From assembly GCA_942490775.1 (NCBI GenBank), contig CALNYL010000011.1, forward strand, positions 186,001 through 250,000: DNA of 64,000 nt. Reading direction: 5' to 3'. The position numbers and the translations under genes are program-made. Positions 9,130 through 19,201 of this stretch are shown piece after piece. Every line of letters begins with the position of its first letter. Position 1 is the stretch's first letter. The notes beneath the pieces are model-generated. The model ran no database searches, had not been told where the DNA came from, and saw nothing but the letters and a program-made list of their open reading frames with translations. This DNA comes from UBA6489 sp942490775 (GTDB lineage Bacteria; Patescibacteriota; Gracilibacteria; BD1-5; UBA6164).

Positions 9130-11184
9130 TTACCTCATACCACCTCATCATCATCTTGCACCACCTCATCATTTAGGTATATTAAACAATCATCAATTTT
9201 GTTCCTCTGTGGCTTCAATCTTAAACTCTTTTTCATAAATAATATCTCATTCACTCAATCATGAAATAACCTCAGTATTTCATTCTGATGAAATTCAAGT
9301 TTTTATCTCAACTATCTTTTGTTTTCATTTATCATCTATTATAACTACTTTCTTTCAATTTTTACTTTGTATAGCAGAAGTCTTTACAAGTAACACATCC
9401 TCTTTTGACTCTGTTATAATCTCTATATTTGCCGTCATTCATGACAAAATCTTTTTATCAAAATCTAAATCATCTAAAATAACCTTTACCTCATAATAAA
9501 CAACTCAAGAAACTTTTTTGGGTGTAGTATCAATCAAACTAATTTTTCAATCCACAAGTAAATTTTTATAAGCATCAAAATTTATAATAGCCTTATCTCA
9601 AATTTTTGTATCCACAATACTTATCTGATCCAACATCACAGTTATCTCAACCAAATCAGGATTTTCTATAAAAACAAATTTATCTGTATCATTTGTAAGA
9701 TTATCTCAAACCATATAATCAATCTTTCTCACAACTCAATCAAAAGGAGAAATAAGTTTATAATCATCCAAATTCTTATAAGCACTCTCCAATCTAATCT
9801 CTGCCTGTTTTACTGAATTCTCGGCTTTCCTAATATTCTCAGCAGTAGGTCATTGCTGCAATTCTTCCAAATTCATTTTAGATATTTCTAAACTTAACCT
9901 CTTAGATTTCAAATCATTCTCTTTTGACTCTAATGTCACTTTGTAACTCTCAACAGTCTCATTATAAGACTTTATAGCATTTTTTATATCCAATTCCTTT
10001 TTTTCAATACTCAACTCCTGTCATTTTATAGATTCCTGCTTTGAAGCTATACTATTACTATTTCACTCTGAAATTAAATCCGTATTAGTAAGTGTTTTTA
10101 GTTTTTCTAAAGATGACTTAATAGAACTAACCTTTGACAAAGACGAACCCCTATATGAATTCATAGTACTTTTCATAGAATTTATATCAGAACTAGTTAA
10201 AGATCAAACACTCTCAATACTATTTTCAACAGTCTTATAAATCAAATCCGTAGTCTCATAAAGTTTATAAAAAATCTCTGAATAACTATTTAAAAGACTT
10301 TCCACATCCTCCTTATTTCAACTATAATCATATTCATCCAAATCTTGCTTCAACTCACTATAAAGATTTATAGACTCCACAAGAGAAGCCCTAGCATCAT
10401 TTTTTATAGTACGATTCCTAGCTCATAAAAAATCATAAAACTTATCATTTCTATCTTTATTTTCATTTGTAACTCACATAATATAATCAGACTCCTCTAT
10501 TGTTTTACCTATATCTAAAAGATAACTCTGGAAATTATTTTCTATATCAGTTACAGTTGAACTCTTTGAAGTCTCAGTACTCTCTAACGAATCATCTATC
10601 TGTTTTTTAAAAGTCTCTAACTCCTTCCTAGAAAGTTCCAAACTAGACTTACTACTCTCCAGCTCTTTATTTGAAGTAGCTATATTTTCTTTTAGCTTAT
10701 TAAGTGAATTTTCTTGAGTTATTTTAATATTTTCTAATTCTTTTTCAGTAAGCTTAATGGAATTTTCTGCATTTATTATAGAATTTTTTGACTGCAAAAC
10801 ATTACTTTCATCTGGTCACTCATAAAGTTGCTTTAAATTAATCTTCGCATTATCTAAACTCAATCTATTCTCTTCAATAGAAACATATGCCTCAGAATTA
10901 TCTATCTCAGCAATCACATCTCACTTTTTAATCTTATCTCAAGCCCTAAAATTAACTTTAGTAATTGTTCAAACCTTATTAAATTGCAAACTCTGTTCAT
11001 CAACCAAGGATGTTTCTCAAACAACATCTACAGAATTCTTTATATATCACTTTTTTACAACATAAGTTGTAACAGAATCACTTTCCGTACCCTCAACCTT
11101 TTCAGGTAAAAAAAGCTTATAATTTATTGCTGGAAAGAAAAATAATCAAACAATAAAATACACAAAATAAAATTTAAATTTCAT
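9130..11184 (-). CDS. MacA/HlyD-like membrane fusion (adaptor) protein with Gly-rich tail
   Basis: 684 residues. An N-terminal membrane anchor is followed by a biotinyl-lipoyl-like half (FRAGDKIKKGDVIAEID), a very long coiled-coil hairpin (about residues 110-420, rich in Lys, Glu and Ser), the returning lipoyl half (SPFDGVVRKI) and a beta-barrel domain (VITKIGDKA, VLLVKTSAIQ). It is longer than MacA (about 370) because of the extended hairpin. The protein ends in a glycine-rich tail after EEQN, encoded partly by runs of two and three TGA codons. The first gene of the operon, 63 bases upstream, has a similar Gly-rich end. No TolC-like outer-membrane partner is present. Confidence 0.88.
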
Positions 11185-11247
11185 ACTAATCATTTTTATA
11201 TTAATAATAAACTTGTAAAAAATTAGAAAAAAAAGTCATATAAAACA

Positions 11248-11574
11248 CTACTTATTCTCCTCACTTCAACTTCCCGAACGACCTTCTCAAGTTACATCTC
11301 ATCTATTTCATCATCTACTACCTCACCCTTGAGGCATTAAATCCCTTATATTCTCTCAAGCATCAAGTTTTTTCTTCAATTCCTCTTTTGAAATTCCAAT
11401 TCTTTCAGCCATCCTCTCTAACTGCTGTTCATCCATATTTGAAGAATCAATCCCCCCCCTATTATTCATCGCAGAATTATTAACCTCATCACCTTCTATA
11501 AAATACATATATCAATAAATCAAAGCTCATCATACAACCAATCAAATAACAAAAGAAATAATCTTATCCTTCAT
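11248..11574 (-). CDS. Small membrane-anchored protein with Gly/Arg-rich tail
   Basis: 108 residues. One N-terminal helix (residues 3-25, IISFVIGLVVGGALIYGY) is followed by a polar region with a helical patch (MDEQQLERMAERIGISKEEL) and a disordered Gly/Arg/Asn tail (GGGSRGGNRG). It is first in the operon with the MacA-like adaptor, whose C-terminus is also Gly-rich, so it may be an accessory subunit of the exporter. No family was recognised. Confidence 0.7.
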
Positions 11575-11788
11575 AAAAAAAAATTAAAATATAAAATAAC
11601 AAATCCACATCCGACCAAGTATATTATTCCAAATTAAGAAGTACTTAAGAGAAAAAACATTTTCACTTCATAAAATGTATATTATAAAATAAATACATAA
11701 AAGGTAAATACTTTTTATATAAAAAACCCTTTTATTAAAAAATAAAACAATATAATTAAAAATCAAGTTTATCTCCTCACAAAAAAAT

Positions 11789-13084
11789 ATGAGACACATA
11801 TACTCAACATTATTTTTTATTTCCGTTGTCGTTATCACATACTTTCAAATCTCAACAGACTATATAATAATACTCACAGCCCTATTAGGAGCATACATTG
11901 CACTAAGCATATGAGCCAACGATGTATCAAGTAGTATATGACCAGCCATAGAATCAAAATCAATAAAACTAGAATGAGCCATAATACTAGCCTCTATATG
12001 AAACATACTAGGAGCAATATTCGCCTGATGAGAAGTTATATGAACCCTAAAAAATAAAATTATAGACATATCTAATATAAACCAAGACCTAAACCTATAT
12101 ATATATGCAATGGTCTCAGCAATAATAGCAATGGTCATATGGTTAAACCTAGCTATTTACTTAAAATCCCCCGTATCAACAAGCCATGCAATTGTATGAG
12201 CCATATTATGAGCCTGAATAGTATCCTTAGGAACCAAAGCAATATGATGGTTAACAATATGAAAAATAGCCCTAAGTTGGGTTATAACTCCCATCTTATG
12301 ATGAATAATAGCAATGTTTCTACTATACATAATAAAAATCACAATACTAAAAAAAGACAAAATAGCCTCTGCAAAAATATGGATTCCTATATATGTAGCA
12401 GTTATATCATGAACATTCTTTTCCTATTTAATAACCAAATGATTCAATAAAATAAGTCTAGAAGTTAATTTTTTATATAATATAATAGCCTGAATAGTAG
12501 TTGCAATAATAATGTTTTTTGCAATGAAATGGTACATAAACAAAAAAATCACAAATAATCCAAATATAAAAATAAGACAATTATTCTCAGTACCATTAAT
12601 ACTCTGAGTATGATTACTAACATTCGCCCACTGAGCAAATGATGTAGCAAATGCCATATGACCACTAGCCTGAGTCTACACAGCAATGGATAATACAACC
12701 CTACTCTCTGCCATAAAAATACCCCTATGAATAATAATAATAGGAGCATTCGGTATGGCAATATGAGTAACAATATTTGGAGATTCAATGACAAGAATAG
12801 TTTGAAAAATAGAAAAAATCAATCAAATAAAAGCTTTCTGTATAGCCATATCTACAGCTTTTATTGTAATAATCTCTAGTAGTTTATGATTACCAGTTAG
12901 TTCAACACAAATAGCCGTAGGTTGAGCCTTATGAATATGAATTCTAAGAAACAACAAACAAGAAAAAGAAAACAACAAAAAATCAATTATAGAAATCTTG
13001 TTATCTTGGTTTATCACAGTACCAGCGGTAGGAATAACAGCATGACTAATTTTCTTAGTAATAAACTTTAGTTTCGGAAAATAA
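11789..13084 (+). CDS. PiT-family inorganic phosphate transporter
   Basis: 431 residues with about eleven membrane segments. The two inverted-repeat signatures of the PiT family are seen: GANDVSSSMGPA near residue 40 and GANDVANAIGPLAG near residue 290. Each is followed by a conserved serine/histidine loop (SPVSTSHAIVGA and GLPVSSTQIAVGG). These transporters move phosphate with Na+ or H+. No PhoU-like partner gene is adjacent. Both GAND glycines are TGA. The gene lies alone, with the next gene on the opposite strand. The inverted-repeat element C starts 13 bases after the stop. Confidence 0.93.
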
Positions 13085-13096
13085 AAAATATTCTAT

Positions 13097-13212
13097 TATA
13101 CTAGTCCAACTTAAAAAACAGAAATTTAACAAAAGATATTTTTTGTTTATTTGCTTTTGTAAAAGCATTTTCTGATAAGCTAATATTTTAATTTTTCAAA
13201 ATAGGCTTAAGT
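13097..13212. repeat. Terminal-inverted-repeat element, copy C
   Basis: It begins TATACTAGTCCAACTTA and ends AAAATAGGCTTAAGTA. The core, with AACAAAAGATATTTTTTG and GTAAAAGCATTTTCTGATA, is almost identical to copy D (37066-37182) and inverted relative to copy B. Noncoding, hairpin-forming. Confidence 0.85.
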
Positions 13213-13343
13213 ACAAGACCATCAACTTAAGAACTTTTTTATAACCCTAACTTAAATTCTTCCCCTTACATAAGAGGAAGAGGCTAAAATTGTTTTTTTA
13301 AAGTTGATGGCTTTGGGATTTAGTATACAAAAAAACTAAAAAC
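13213..13343. repeat. Long-range inverted repeat CCATCAACTT / AAGTTGATGG
   Basis: The arms at 13219-13230 and 13298-13310 can pair across about 70 bases that include a pyrimidine-rich stretch with CTTCCCCTTACATAAGAGGAAG. It may be a second small mobile element next to copy C or a structured transcript. No open frame is present. Confidence 0.4.
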
Positions 13344-13378
13344 AAAAAAAGATACAAATTAATTTGTATCTTTTTTTT
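13344..13378 (-). terminator. Rho-independent terminator of the RRM gene
   Basis: Perfect stem GATACAAATT/AATTTGTATC with A and T runs on both sides, 11 bases past the stop of the minus-strand RRM gene. It could also stop plus-strand readthrough. Confidence 0.85.
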
Positions 13379-13388
13379 AAAAAACTTT

Positions 13389-13649
13389 TTAGTCTTCTCT
13401 TTTTTCTTCAGCGAAATCTACTTTTATAGACCTTCCGTCAAGTTCAGCTCAATCCATAGCTTCTTTTGCAACAGCAGCTTCTTCAGCAGTAGCAAATTCT
13501 ACAAATCAAAATCCTCTTGATTTTCCAGTTTCTCTATCCATTATCACTTTTGTATAAACAACTTCACCGTGTTCACCAAAAGCATCCTTTAAGTCTTGCC
13601 AAGTAAGATTCCAAGAAAGACCACCAACAAATAGTTTTTTTGTTTCCAT
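13389..13649 (-). CDS. RRM-domain RNA-binding protein
   Basis: 86 residues, essentially one RNA recognition motif. RNP2 is LFVGGLSW (residues 6-13) and RNP1 is KSRGFGFVEF (about 43-52), with the usual aromatic residues for RNA stacking. Such short glycine/acid-ended RRM proteins are found in cyanobacteria and other bacteria, often as cold-inducible RNA chaperones. The 5' leader (about 13711-13755) contains repeated TTTC(A/G)TGTTC-like units that could be an autoregulatory site, which is inference. Confidence 0.93.
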
Positions 13650-13853
13650 AAACTATAATAAAAAAATATAAATACCTGAAATAAACTTTTTACCCCTTTT
13701 TTCTCGCTTATGAAAACATGAAAGAACATGAAAAGCACAAGGAACACGAAAGAAACTAAAAATATTATTTCTAAGACAGAATATTAAGGCTTTATTACAA
13801 AAAAGCAAATTTTTTTTATATTTTTTTTATTACAAATCTTAAGCAAGTCTAAT

Positions 13854-14453
13854 TTATAAAAACTTTTCTAATTCTAAATAAATTGTTTTATATGATTGTT
13901 CTTTACTGTTTTCTAAAACATCTATCTTTAAATCTGCAAAATCCTTTGTTGGTTCTACATACTTTTTATGCATTGGAAATAAAATTTTATTATTATATTC
14001 TGATTCATCATTATAAGTTACTTTATCTCTTCTTTTCATACTTTCTTCAATTGGAATATCAAGAAATATTTTAAAATCAAACATTTCTCTGATTTTTTCA
14101 TCAACTAGAGTCATATATCATTCTACTATGATTATTTTTTTGGGTTTTAAAATATGTTTTATTCTTCAGTTTTTTTCATAATTTGGATTTAAAACTGAGC
14201 TTTTTGTCATAATTTCAACTTCAATACCATTTTTTAGATCTATTAAATCTCTGTATAGACTATCAAAATCAATAGCATCTGGGTGATCCCAATTTTTCAT
14301 ACCTTTAAAAGAAGGGACTTCTTCCTCTTCCTTTTGATAGTCGTCAAAGTGAACGATTTCAATTAAATCAGGATAATTTTCTTTCAGGGAGTAGGCTATA
14401 GTTGATTTCCCAGAACCAGAACCTCAGGCTATTCAAATAAAATATTTTTTCAT
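13854..14453 (-). CDS. Uridine-kinase-like P-loop kinase
   Basis: 199 residues. Walker A is GGSGSGKST (about 10-18). FDDYQK and NWDHPDAIDFDSL match the uridine kinase/phosphoribulokinase family substrate region, and KKIIIVEGYMTL is the Walker B-like strand. Arg-rich lid residues (MKRRDK) follow. The family phosphorylates uridine/cytidine in pyrimidine salvage, but some members act on other small alcohols, so the substrate is not certain. The gene is read alone on the minus strand downstream of the Imm40-like gene (93 bases). Confidence 0.85.
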
Positions 14454-14546
14454 GAGTTTTTTATTATGTAATAAAGTCTTAATCTTTTTGTATAATCTTA
14501 GCTAAGACATATCAAGCAGGTAAGTGACCTAATAAACATAAAAATA

Positions 14547-14867
14547 TTATTTTTTTGATAAAATTAAAGTAAAAAGGGCATTCTCATTTGGGTAACTATT
14601 TATATATTTTTTAGCTTTTTCAATGCTATTAGAGACATAATTTATCCATGATTTAGAGTCATTATTATCTAAATACCAGTTGTCATAATTATAGCCATAT
14701 TCTCAAGTCTTATCATCTAAAACATCACCGCCTAATATTGCAATATCATTTTCTATAAGGTATTTTAAAATATCAGGAATATATTTCCTTTCAAATGCTA
14801 TATTAGAAACACCTATGTATTCTAAATTAATTCCATTCTTTAAAATCTTTTCAGGTAGTTTTATCAT
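14547..14867 (-). CDS. Imm40-like small protein (possible immunity protein)
   Basis: 106 residues, cytoplasmic. The pattern LEYIGVSNIAF, IAILGGDVLD, NWYLDN, SWINYV and AKKYINSYP resembles the Imm40 family of polymorphic-toxin immunity proteins. There is no toxin gene next to it in this window. It may be an orphan immunity gene protecting against a neighbour's toxin, or a family member with a housekeeping role. I recognise the pattern from memory only. Confidence 0.5.
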
Positions 14868-14924
14868 GTATTTTTTTTAAGTTTAATACTTATTATTATA
14901 TCCCTTACCTAAAAAATTCAAAAC

Positions 14925-14958
14925 AAAAAAGCCTAAATTTAAAAATTTAGGCTTTAAA
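14925..14958 (-). terminator. Rho-independent terminator of the cysteine-synthase-like gene
   Basis: Stem AAGCCTAAATTT/AAATTTAGGCTT followed on the minus strand by TTTTTT, 21 bases beyond the stop codon of the minus-strand gene at 14979. Confidence 0.85.
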
Positions 14959-14978
14959 ATGTTTTTTTTAAGTAAAAC

Positions 14979-15884
14979 CTATTCACACCCCTTCATACTA
15001 CAATCCTTTATATGATAAAAAAGATCATTAAAATAATAATCCCCTCCATCTGGAGCCACAACCAATCACTTAAGTCATTCTTTTCACTTCAAATATCTTT
15101 TTGCTCAGGTAAGAATAGCCGCAGAAGAAATTCCGTTAAAATATCACTCTTTTAGATAATCATTTAATCATATAGGCACTGAATCTTCAAAAGTCACATC
15201 TATCATCTCATCTATCAAATACTTATACTCTAAATAAAACTTTCACAAATTCCTAACAATATTATAATCCTTTATCCCCTCCACCTTATTCAATGGATTT
15301 ATTCAAATTATTTTTATATCCTTATTCTGCTCCTTTAAATACTTAGCCGTTCAAAGTAAAGTACCTGTAGTTCCCATACCCGCTACAAAGAAATCTAATT
15401 TTCATAATTTTCTATGAATGTATGGTCAAGTTAAATTGTAATGAGCATTCATATTTGCATACGAATTAAACTGATCAGTTAAGAAATACTTTTCAGGATT
15501 CTTTTCATATAACTCTCTCATATAATCTATACTATCATCAGTAATTCAAGGAACTTCTACTATTTCAGCTCAGTATGATTTTATAAGTTTCTTCTTACAA
15601 CTAGCAGTAGATTCAGGAATAACCAAAAGTACTTTAAAATCAAATAAGTTTGCCAAATATGACAATGCTATAGCCGTATTTCAACTAGAAGCCTCCAGTA
15701 TAGTCTTTGACTTATCAAGCTTTCCTGACTCTATAGCCTCTTTAAGTATCCAATAAACAGTTTTTGTTTTTATCGCTCATCAGATGTTAAATTTTTCAAG
15801 TAGAGAATATACCTCATTCTCTTTTATATTATTTAGTCTAGTAATTGGAACAGTCTCCAAAAGTTTTTCTATATTTAGTTTCAT
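14979..15884 (-). CDS. PLP-dependent cysteine synthase / beta-synthase family enzyme
   Basis: 301 residues, fold type II PLP enzyme. The lysine that binds PLP should be in LEKFNIGGAIKTKT (compare FNPGGSVKDR of CysK). The substrate loop is LEASSGNTAIAL, and the phosphate-binding glycine loop is AGMGTTGTLLG. The C-terminal SSAAILTGA and VVAPDGGDYY match CysK/CBS-type enzymes. The reaction is probably O-acetylserine (or phosphoserine) plus sulfide to cysteine, or a related beta-replacement. The long 5' region contains two similar leader-peptide ORFs and a terminator, suggesting attenuation. No serine acetyltransferase gene is nearby. Confidence 0.85.
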
Positions 15885-15931
15885 AGTATTTTTTTAGTTT
15901 ATAAATATTTTTAATATTAAGTTGTCTCACT

Positions 15932-15988
15932 TTAGATTTTTATCAAAATCAACAGCCTCTCAAATGATCCTTGAGAGTACAACAACAT
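15932..15988 (-). CDS. Putative leader peptide 2 (upstream of cysteine-synthase-like gene)
   Basis: An 18-residue ORF, MLLYSQGSFERLLILIKI, ending 47 bases before the start of the PLP enzyme gene. The first 12 codons repeat those of the ORF at 16054-16146 with mostly silent changes (CAA/CAG, AGG/AGA), and contain a hairpin CTCTCAA/TTTGAGAG. Retained amino acids with shifting third positions suggest the peptide matters, not only the RNA. Confidence 0.45.
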   Translation of the reverse strand: MLLYSQGSFERLLILIKI

Positions 15989-16033
15989 GAGTTATAAATA
16001 AAAAGAAATTTCATAATAATTAAAATAAATAAT

Positions 16034-16074
16034 AAAAAACTCTTGAGTAAACTTTAGGTTCATTCAAGAGTTTT
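16034..16074 (-). terminator. Intrinsic terminator overlapping leader peptide 1
   Basis: Minus-strand stem AAAACTCTTGA.../...TCAAGAGTTTT followed by T-rich sequence. It covers the 3' part of the first leader ORF, so translation of the ORF could decide whether it forms. It lies about 150 bases upstream of the PLP enzyme gene. Confidence 0.7.
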
Positions 16075-16146
16075 AATGTTGAAAAATAATATTTTTTTTA
16101 GCAACAAAAACAGTCTCTCAAATGACCTCTGAGAGTACAACAACAT
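16054..16146 (-). CDS. Putative leader peptide 1
   Basis: A 30-residue ORF beginning MLLYSQRSFERLF, with its 3' end inside an intrinsic terminator. The N-terminal 12 residues are nearly the same as in leader peptide 2 (15932-15988). I know no named leader with this motif. Translation is unproven. The layout of small ORF, terminator, second ORF, then gene is that of an attenuator. Confidence 0.45.
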
Positions 16147-16288
16147 GTTTTATGGTTAAAAATATTTTTCATAATTATTTTTATTCTTTTTAATTATCTG
16201 AGAGTATTATATGCTTTTGAGTTTAATAAGTCAAAAGATTTTATCTAAAACTACATAAAAAGTAAAAAAAATCTAATTTTCTAGGAAA

Positions 16289-16993
16289 CTACCTCTTCAT
16301 ATAATACCTTCTCAAGTCCTCATCCAATTTCTCAATAGCATATCTAAGCATAGTTCTTGGCATATTTTCAGAATATTTATCTAAAAAATCCAAAAGCTCT
16401 TCTTCATCTTTTTTTCACAACTCTCTCAACATCCATCCTACAGCTTTATGAATAAGGTCATGTTTATCCAATAAAAGCACTTCAGCTAATTTCAAAGTAT
16501 CCAAAAACTGTTTTTCTCTAATAAAAGCATGTGTTGCCAAAATAGAAATCCTTCTCTCCCAAAGATTCTCTGACTCAGCAAGTTTATATAAAAAACCTCT
16601 ATCTTCATCAGGATTCAGAAGTAAATATTTTCCGATAATATGTGGAGTTGTAGTATCCACCAAATCCCAATTATTAACACTTTTTAAATGCTTTAAATAA
16701 AAATCAAAAATCTCTTTTTGTTCTGGGGGATTGGATTTTTGAAACTGATATAATAAGATAAAGAGTCATAAAAGTCTTATTTCGTGATATTTGTTTTCTA
16801 ATAGTTTTGAGATATCTTTGTTTTGGGTTTCTATATTTTGTTTTGCTAATTTTCTTAGTTCTGGAACCTTGATTCCTAAAAACTTGTCTCATTCTCAATA
16901 CTCCCCTACTCCAGTTTTAAAGAATTTCTGTGATTGCTGGGCTATTTTGGGGTTGGCTATTTGTTTTAGGTGGTTTATTATTTCTTTGTGCAT
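16289..16993 (-). CDS. AlkD-like DNA alkylation repair protein (HEAT-like repeats)
   Basis: 234 residues, all helical, made of HEAT-like repeats as in AlkD glycosylases. Family marks are VGEYGEGDKFLGIKVPELR at the N-terminus, NNWDLVDTT, ERRISILATHAFI, DLIHKAVGWMLRELG and the ending LRYAIEKLDEDLRRYYM. AlkD removes bulky alkylated purines such as 3- and 7-methyl adducts. The Trp and Asp residues of the active cleft (NWDLVD, RRISI) appear kept. It stands alone between the restriction-modification genes and the leader-peptide region. Confidence 0.92.
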
Positions 16994-17087
16994 GGTTTAT
17001 TTGTAGATTATATTTTTTATTTAGTAGATAACAGATAACAAAAGTTACTTGTTTTGAGTTTACTCTGTATTAAAAAGTGTAGAATTA

Positions 17088-17669
17088 TTATTTAAGTTTT
17101 TTTAATGTATCTAATGTTAAATCTCTTGATGAGAAAATTCCCGTCATATTTTGTAAGAATTTTCTTTTTTTATATATTTCATCTGAAACAAAAATATAAC
17201 AACCATGATTAAGTATACTCTTGGCTTTTTCCTCATTTAGGTCTAATCATAGTGTAATTTCTATCATCACATCAATCTTACTCATTTGAGCTGTTTTAAT
17301 AAATTGCTTATATCTTTCTCTTAGGGTTCTTTTAGCTCCTATTCAATAAGTTTTATTGTCTAATTCAAAGAAAAAATCAAATTCTGTTGAACTGTCATCT
17401 TTATCATGTATTTTTTTAATTTTATTTTCATTAATTCCTATTGATAATAGTACTGATAAGATTCTATCTTCATAGTTAGTTCCACTATCACTTATTATGG
17501 ATTGATTTATACTTTCACTAAACATAAGCATAAATATTTGATTTGGTTCTACTCCATTATTTTTTAATTCTACGGCAAACTCTGATAAGCTTTTAATAAA
17601 ACTTTCGGCATTTTTAGATATAAAGTTTGTTTCTTGCTTTTCTAGTTTGTCAAAAAATATTAGTGACAA
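17088..17669 (-). CDS. Type II restriction endonuclease, C-terminal part (catalytic)
   Basis: 193 residues from a TTG codon, but the frame is open upstream to a TAG at 17724 that ends the previous ORF in the same frame. The segment between (YDKITLYSPYSTRVNGALL) reads like protein. The catalytic PD-(D/E)XK-like core is TEFDFFFELDNKTYGIGAK followed by RTLRERYKQF, typical of type II nucleases that act with a 5mC methyltransferase. I think this and the 17724-18110 ORF are one roughly 340-residue enzyme interrupted by TAG. The start given is the best conventional one and may be too short. The cognate methyltransferase is encoded just upstream. Confidence 0.7.
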
Positions 17670-17723
17670 TAGTGCTCCGTTAACTCTTGTCGAATAGGGA
17701 CTGTATAAGGTAATTTTATCATA

Positions 17724-18110
17724 CTATAATGATAAAGGATCTAAATCTTTTAAGCTTGAAGTATCTAATAAGTCCTTTAGTTTTGCTTCTTGTAAAAGCA
17801 AGTCTTTAATCATATAAAGATTTAAACTAAAAATGAATAATTTTAAATCTATTTCATTATTTATTTCATCTAGTATTTCAAATAAAAGATTTTGTTTATC
17901 TGTTCCTGATTTTAATTTAGAAGTTGTTAAATTTCTTAATTTTTCAATATTTTTCTCAAAATTTAATTTTTGATTTAAAATATAAGTCTTTAAAAAATCA
18001 TTAGATTGATTATCTGTAAGTTTTACCTTAACTAAATGTTTCAGAAAAAAATAAAATTTTAGATTTATATTAAACTTTTCTTTTGTTATTTCTAACTTTT
18101 CAATCTTCAT
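17724..18110 (-). CDS. Type II restriction endonuclease, N-terminal part (ended by in-frame TAG)
   Basis: 128 residues, helical and Lys/Leu-rich. It starts 2 bases after the methyltransferase stop. Its TAG is followed in the same frame by an open stretch leading into the nuclease core. No domain is recognisable alone. It probably forms the DNA-recognition part of the nuclease. If TAG were read through, the protein would be 340 residues, a usual size for type II enzymes. Confidence 0.65.
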   Translation of the reverse strand: MKIEKLEITKEKFNINLKFYFFLKHLVKVKLTDNQSNDFLKTYILNQKLNFEKNIEKLRNLTTSKLKSGTDKQNLLFEILDEINNEIDLKLFIFSLNLYMIKDLLLQEAKLKDLLDTSSLKDLDPLSL

Positions 18111-18112
18111 AG

Positions 18113-19033
18113 TTATCTTTGGTTAAATAAGTAAATAGCCTCTTTTATTGATTTTGCTAATTCTTTAATAACTGGAACTGCTACACTATTACCAAATTGT
18201 TTATATGCTTGTGTATCACTTACTTGAATTTTATAATCTTCTGGAAATCCTTGTAATCTTGATGCCTCTTTTGGAGTAATTTTTCTAGGGTTTTTATCTA
18301 TTTGTTTAATCAAAATCTCTGAACCATCTTTATAGTATCTGGCTGACATTGTACTTGTATATTCAGAATTTTCATCAAACATCGAGTATCCAGAACCATT
18401 ACCTTTTTCTTTGTGTTCTTTCTTCCTTCTTTGATGACCTGCCCATAGTTTATCAGAGATTGTATATTTGCTATCAACTTTTTTATCTAAAATATCGCCT
18501 AATTTCACTTTTTTATTTAAAGGATTTGGAAATTTAAAATCCACATCATCTAAAAATGCTATAATATAGATTCTTTCTCTGTTTTGAGGTACACCAAAGT
18601 CTCTTGCATTTAGTATTTTAGAAAATACTTTGTATCCAAGTTCTTCAAGAGTATTTTTTACGACTTCAAAGGTTGTTCATTTTTGATGATTTTTAAATCC
18701 TTTTACATTTTCTAAAAAGATAACTTTGGGTTTATGATATTTTATAATTCTTGCTATATCAAAAAATAAGGTTCCTCTTGAGTCTTCAAATCCTTTTTTT
18801 AATCAGGCATTAGAAAAGGGCTGACAGGGAAAACCTGCAAGTAAAATATCAAAATCAGGTATATCTTTTTCATTAATTTTAGTAATGTCTCAACTGGGTT
18901 TATGTCCAAAATTAGATTCATATGTTATTTGTGCATATTTATCCCATTCAGACGAGAATACACAATTACCAAAAAGCTCCTCAAATCAAAGTCTTATTCC
19001 TCCAATTCATGCAAATAAGTCAATGAACTTCAT
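18113..19033 (-). CDS. DNA (cytosine-5-)-methyltransferase of the R-M pair
   Basis: 306 residues. Motif I is FIDLFAGIGGIRLGF, motif IV (catalytic Cys) LAGFPCQPFSNAG, motif VI IFLENVKGF, motif VIII QNRERIYI and motif X QFGNSVAVPV. The target-recognition region between VIII and IX is short. It should methylate cytosine at C5 in the site cut by the adjacent nuclease, protecting the host. TGA codons encode several motif glycines, including one in motif I. The nuclease ORF begins 2 bases after its stop, so the pair forms one operon. Confidence 0.95.
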
Positions 19034-19137
19034 GTTTTTCATTTACAATAAATAATAAATTATATCTTTCTTATATATTTTTATAATATGGTATAAGGTA
19101 AAAAAATCAACTATTTTTAAGATTTTCAAAATTTTAT

Positions 19138-19166
19138 TTGACATAAATTAAAAAACATAGTATAGT
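19138..19166 (+). promoter_or_regulatory. Consensus sigma-70-type promoter
   Basis: TTGACA at 19138-19143, 17-base spacer, TATAGT at 19161-19166. It is placed about 35 bases upstream of the plus-strand gene at 19202. Confidence 0.75.
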
Positions 19167-19201
19167 AATATTATATAATTTATATTTTAATTTTAAATAT
19201 T

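Noticed and set aside
11860..12794. Several minus-strand open frames opposite the PiT gene
   Set aside because: Antisense shadows. With TGA = Gly the plus strand gives one complete PiT transporter with both signatures.
15945..16150. Two similar units containing GTTGTTGTACTCTCA, reminiscent of type II CRISPR repeats
   Set aside because: Only two copies, about 160 bases apart with no regular spacers, no cas genes, and the copies keep an ORF in frame. Leader peptides explain them better.
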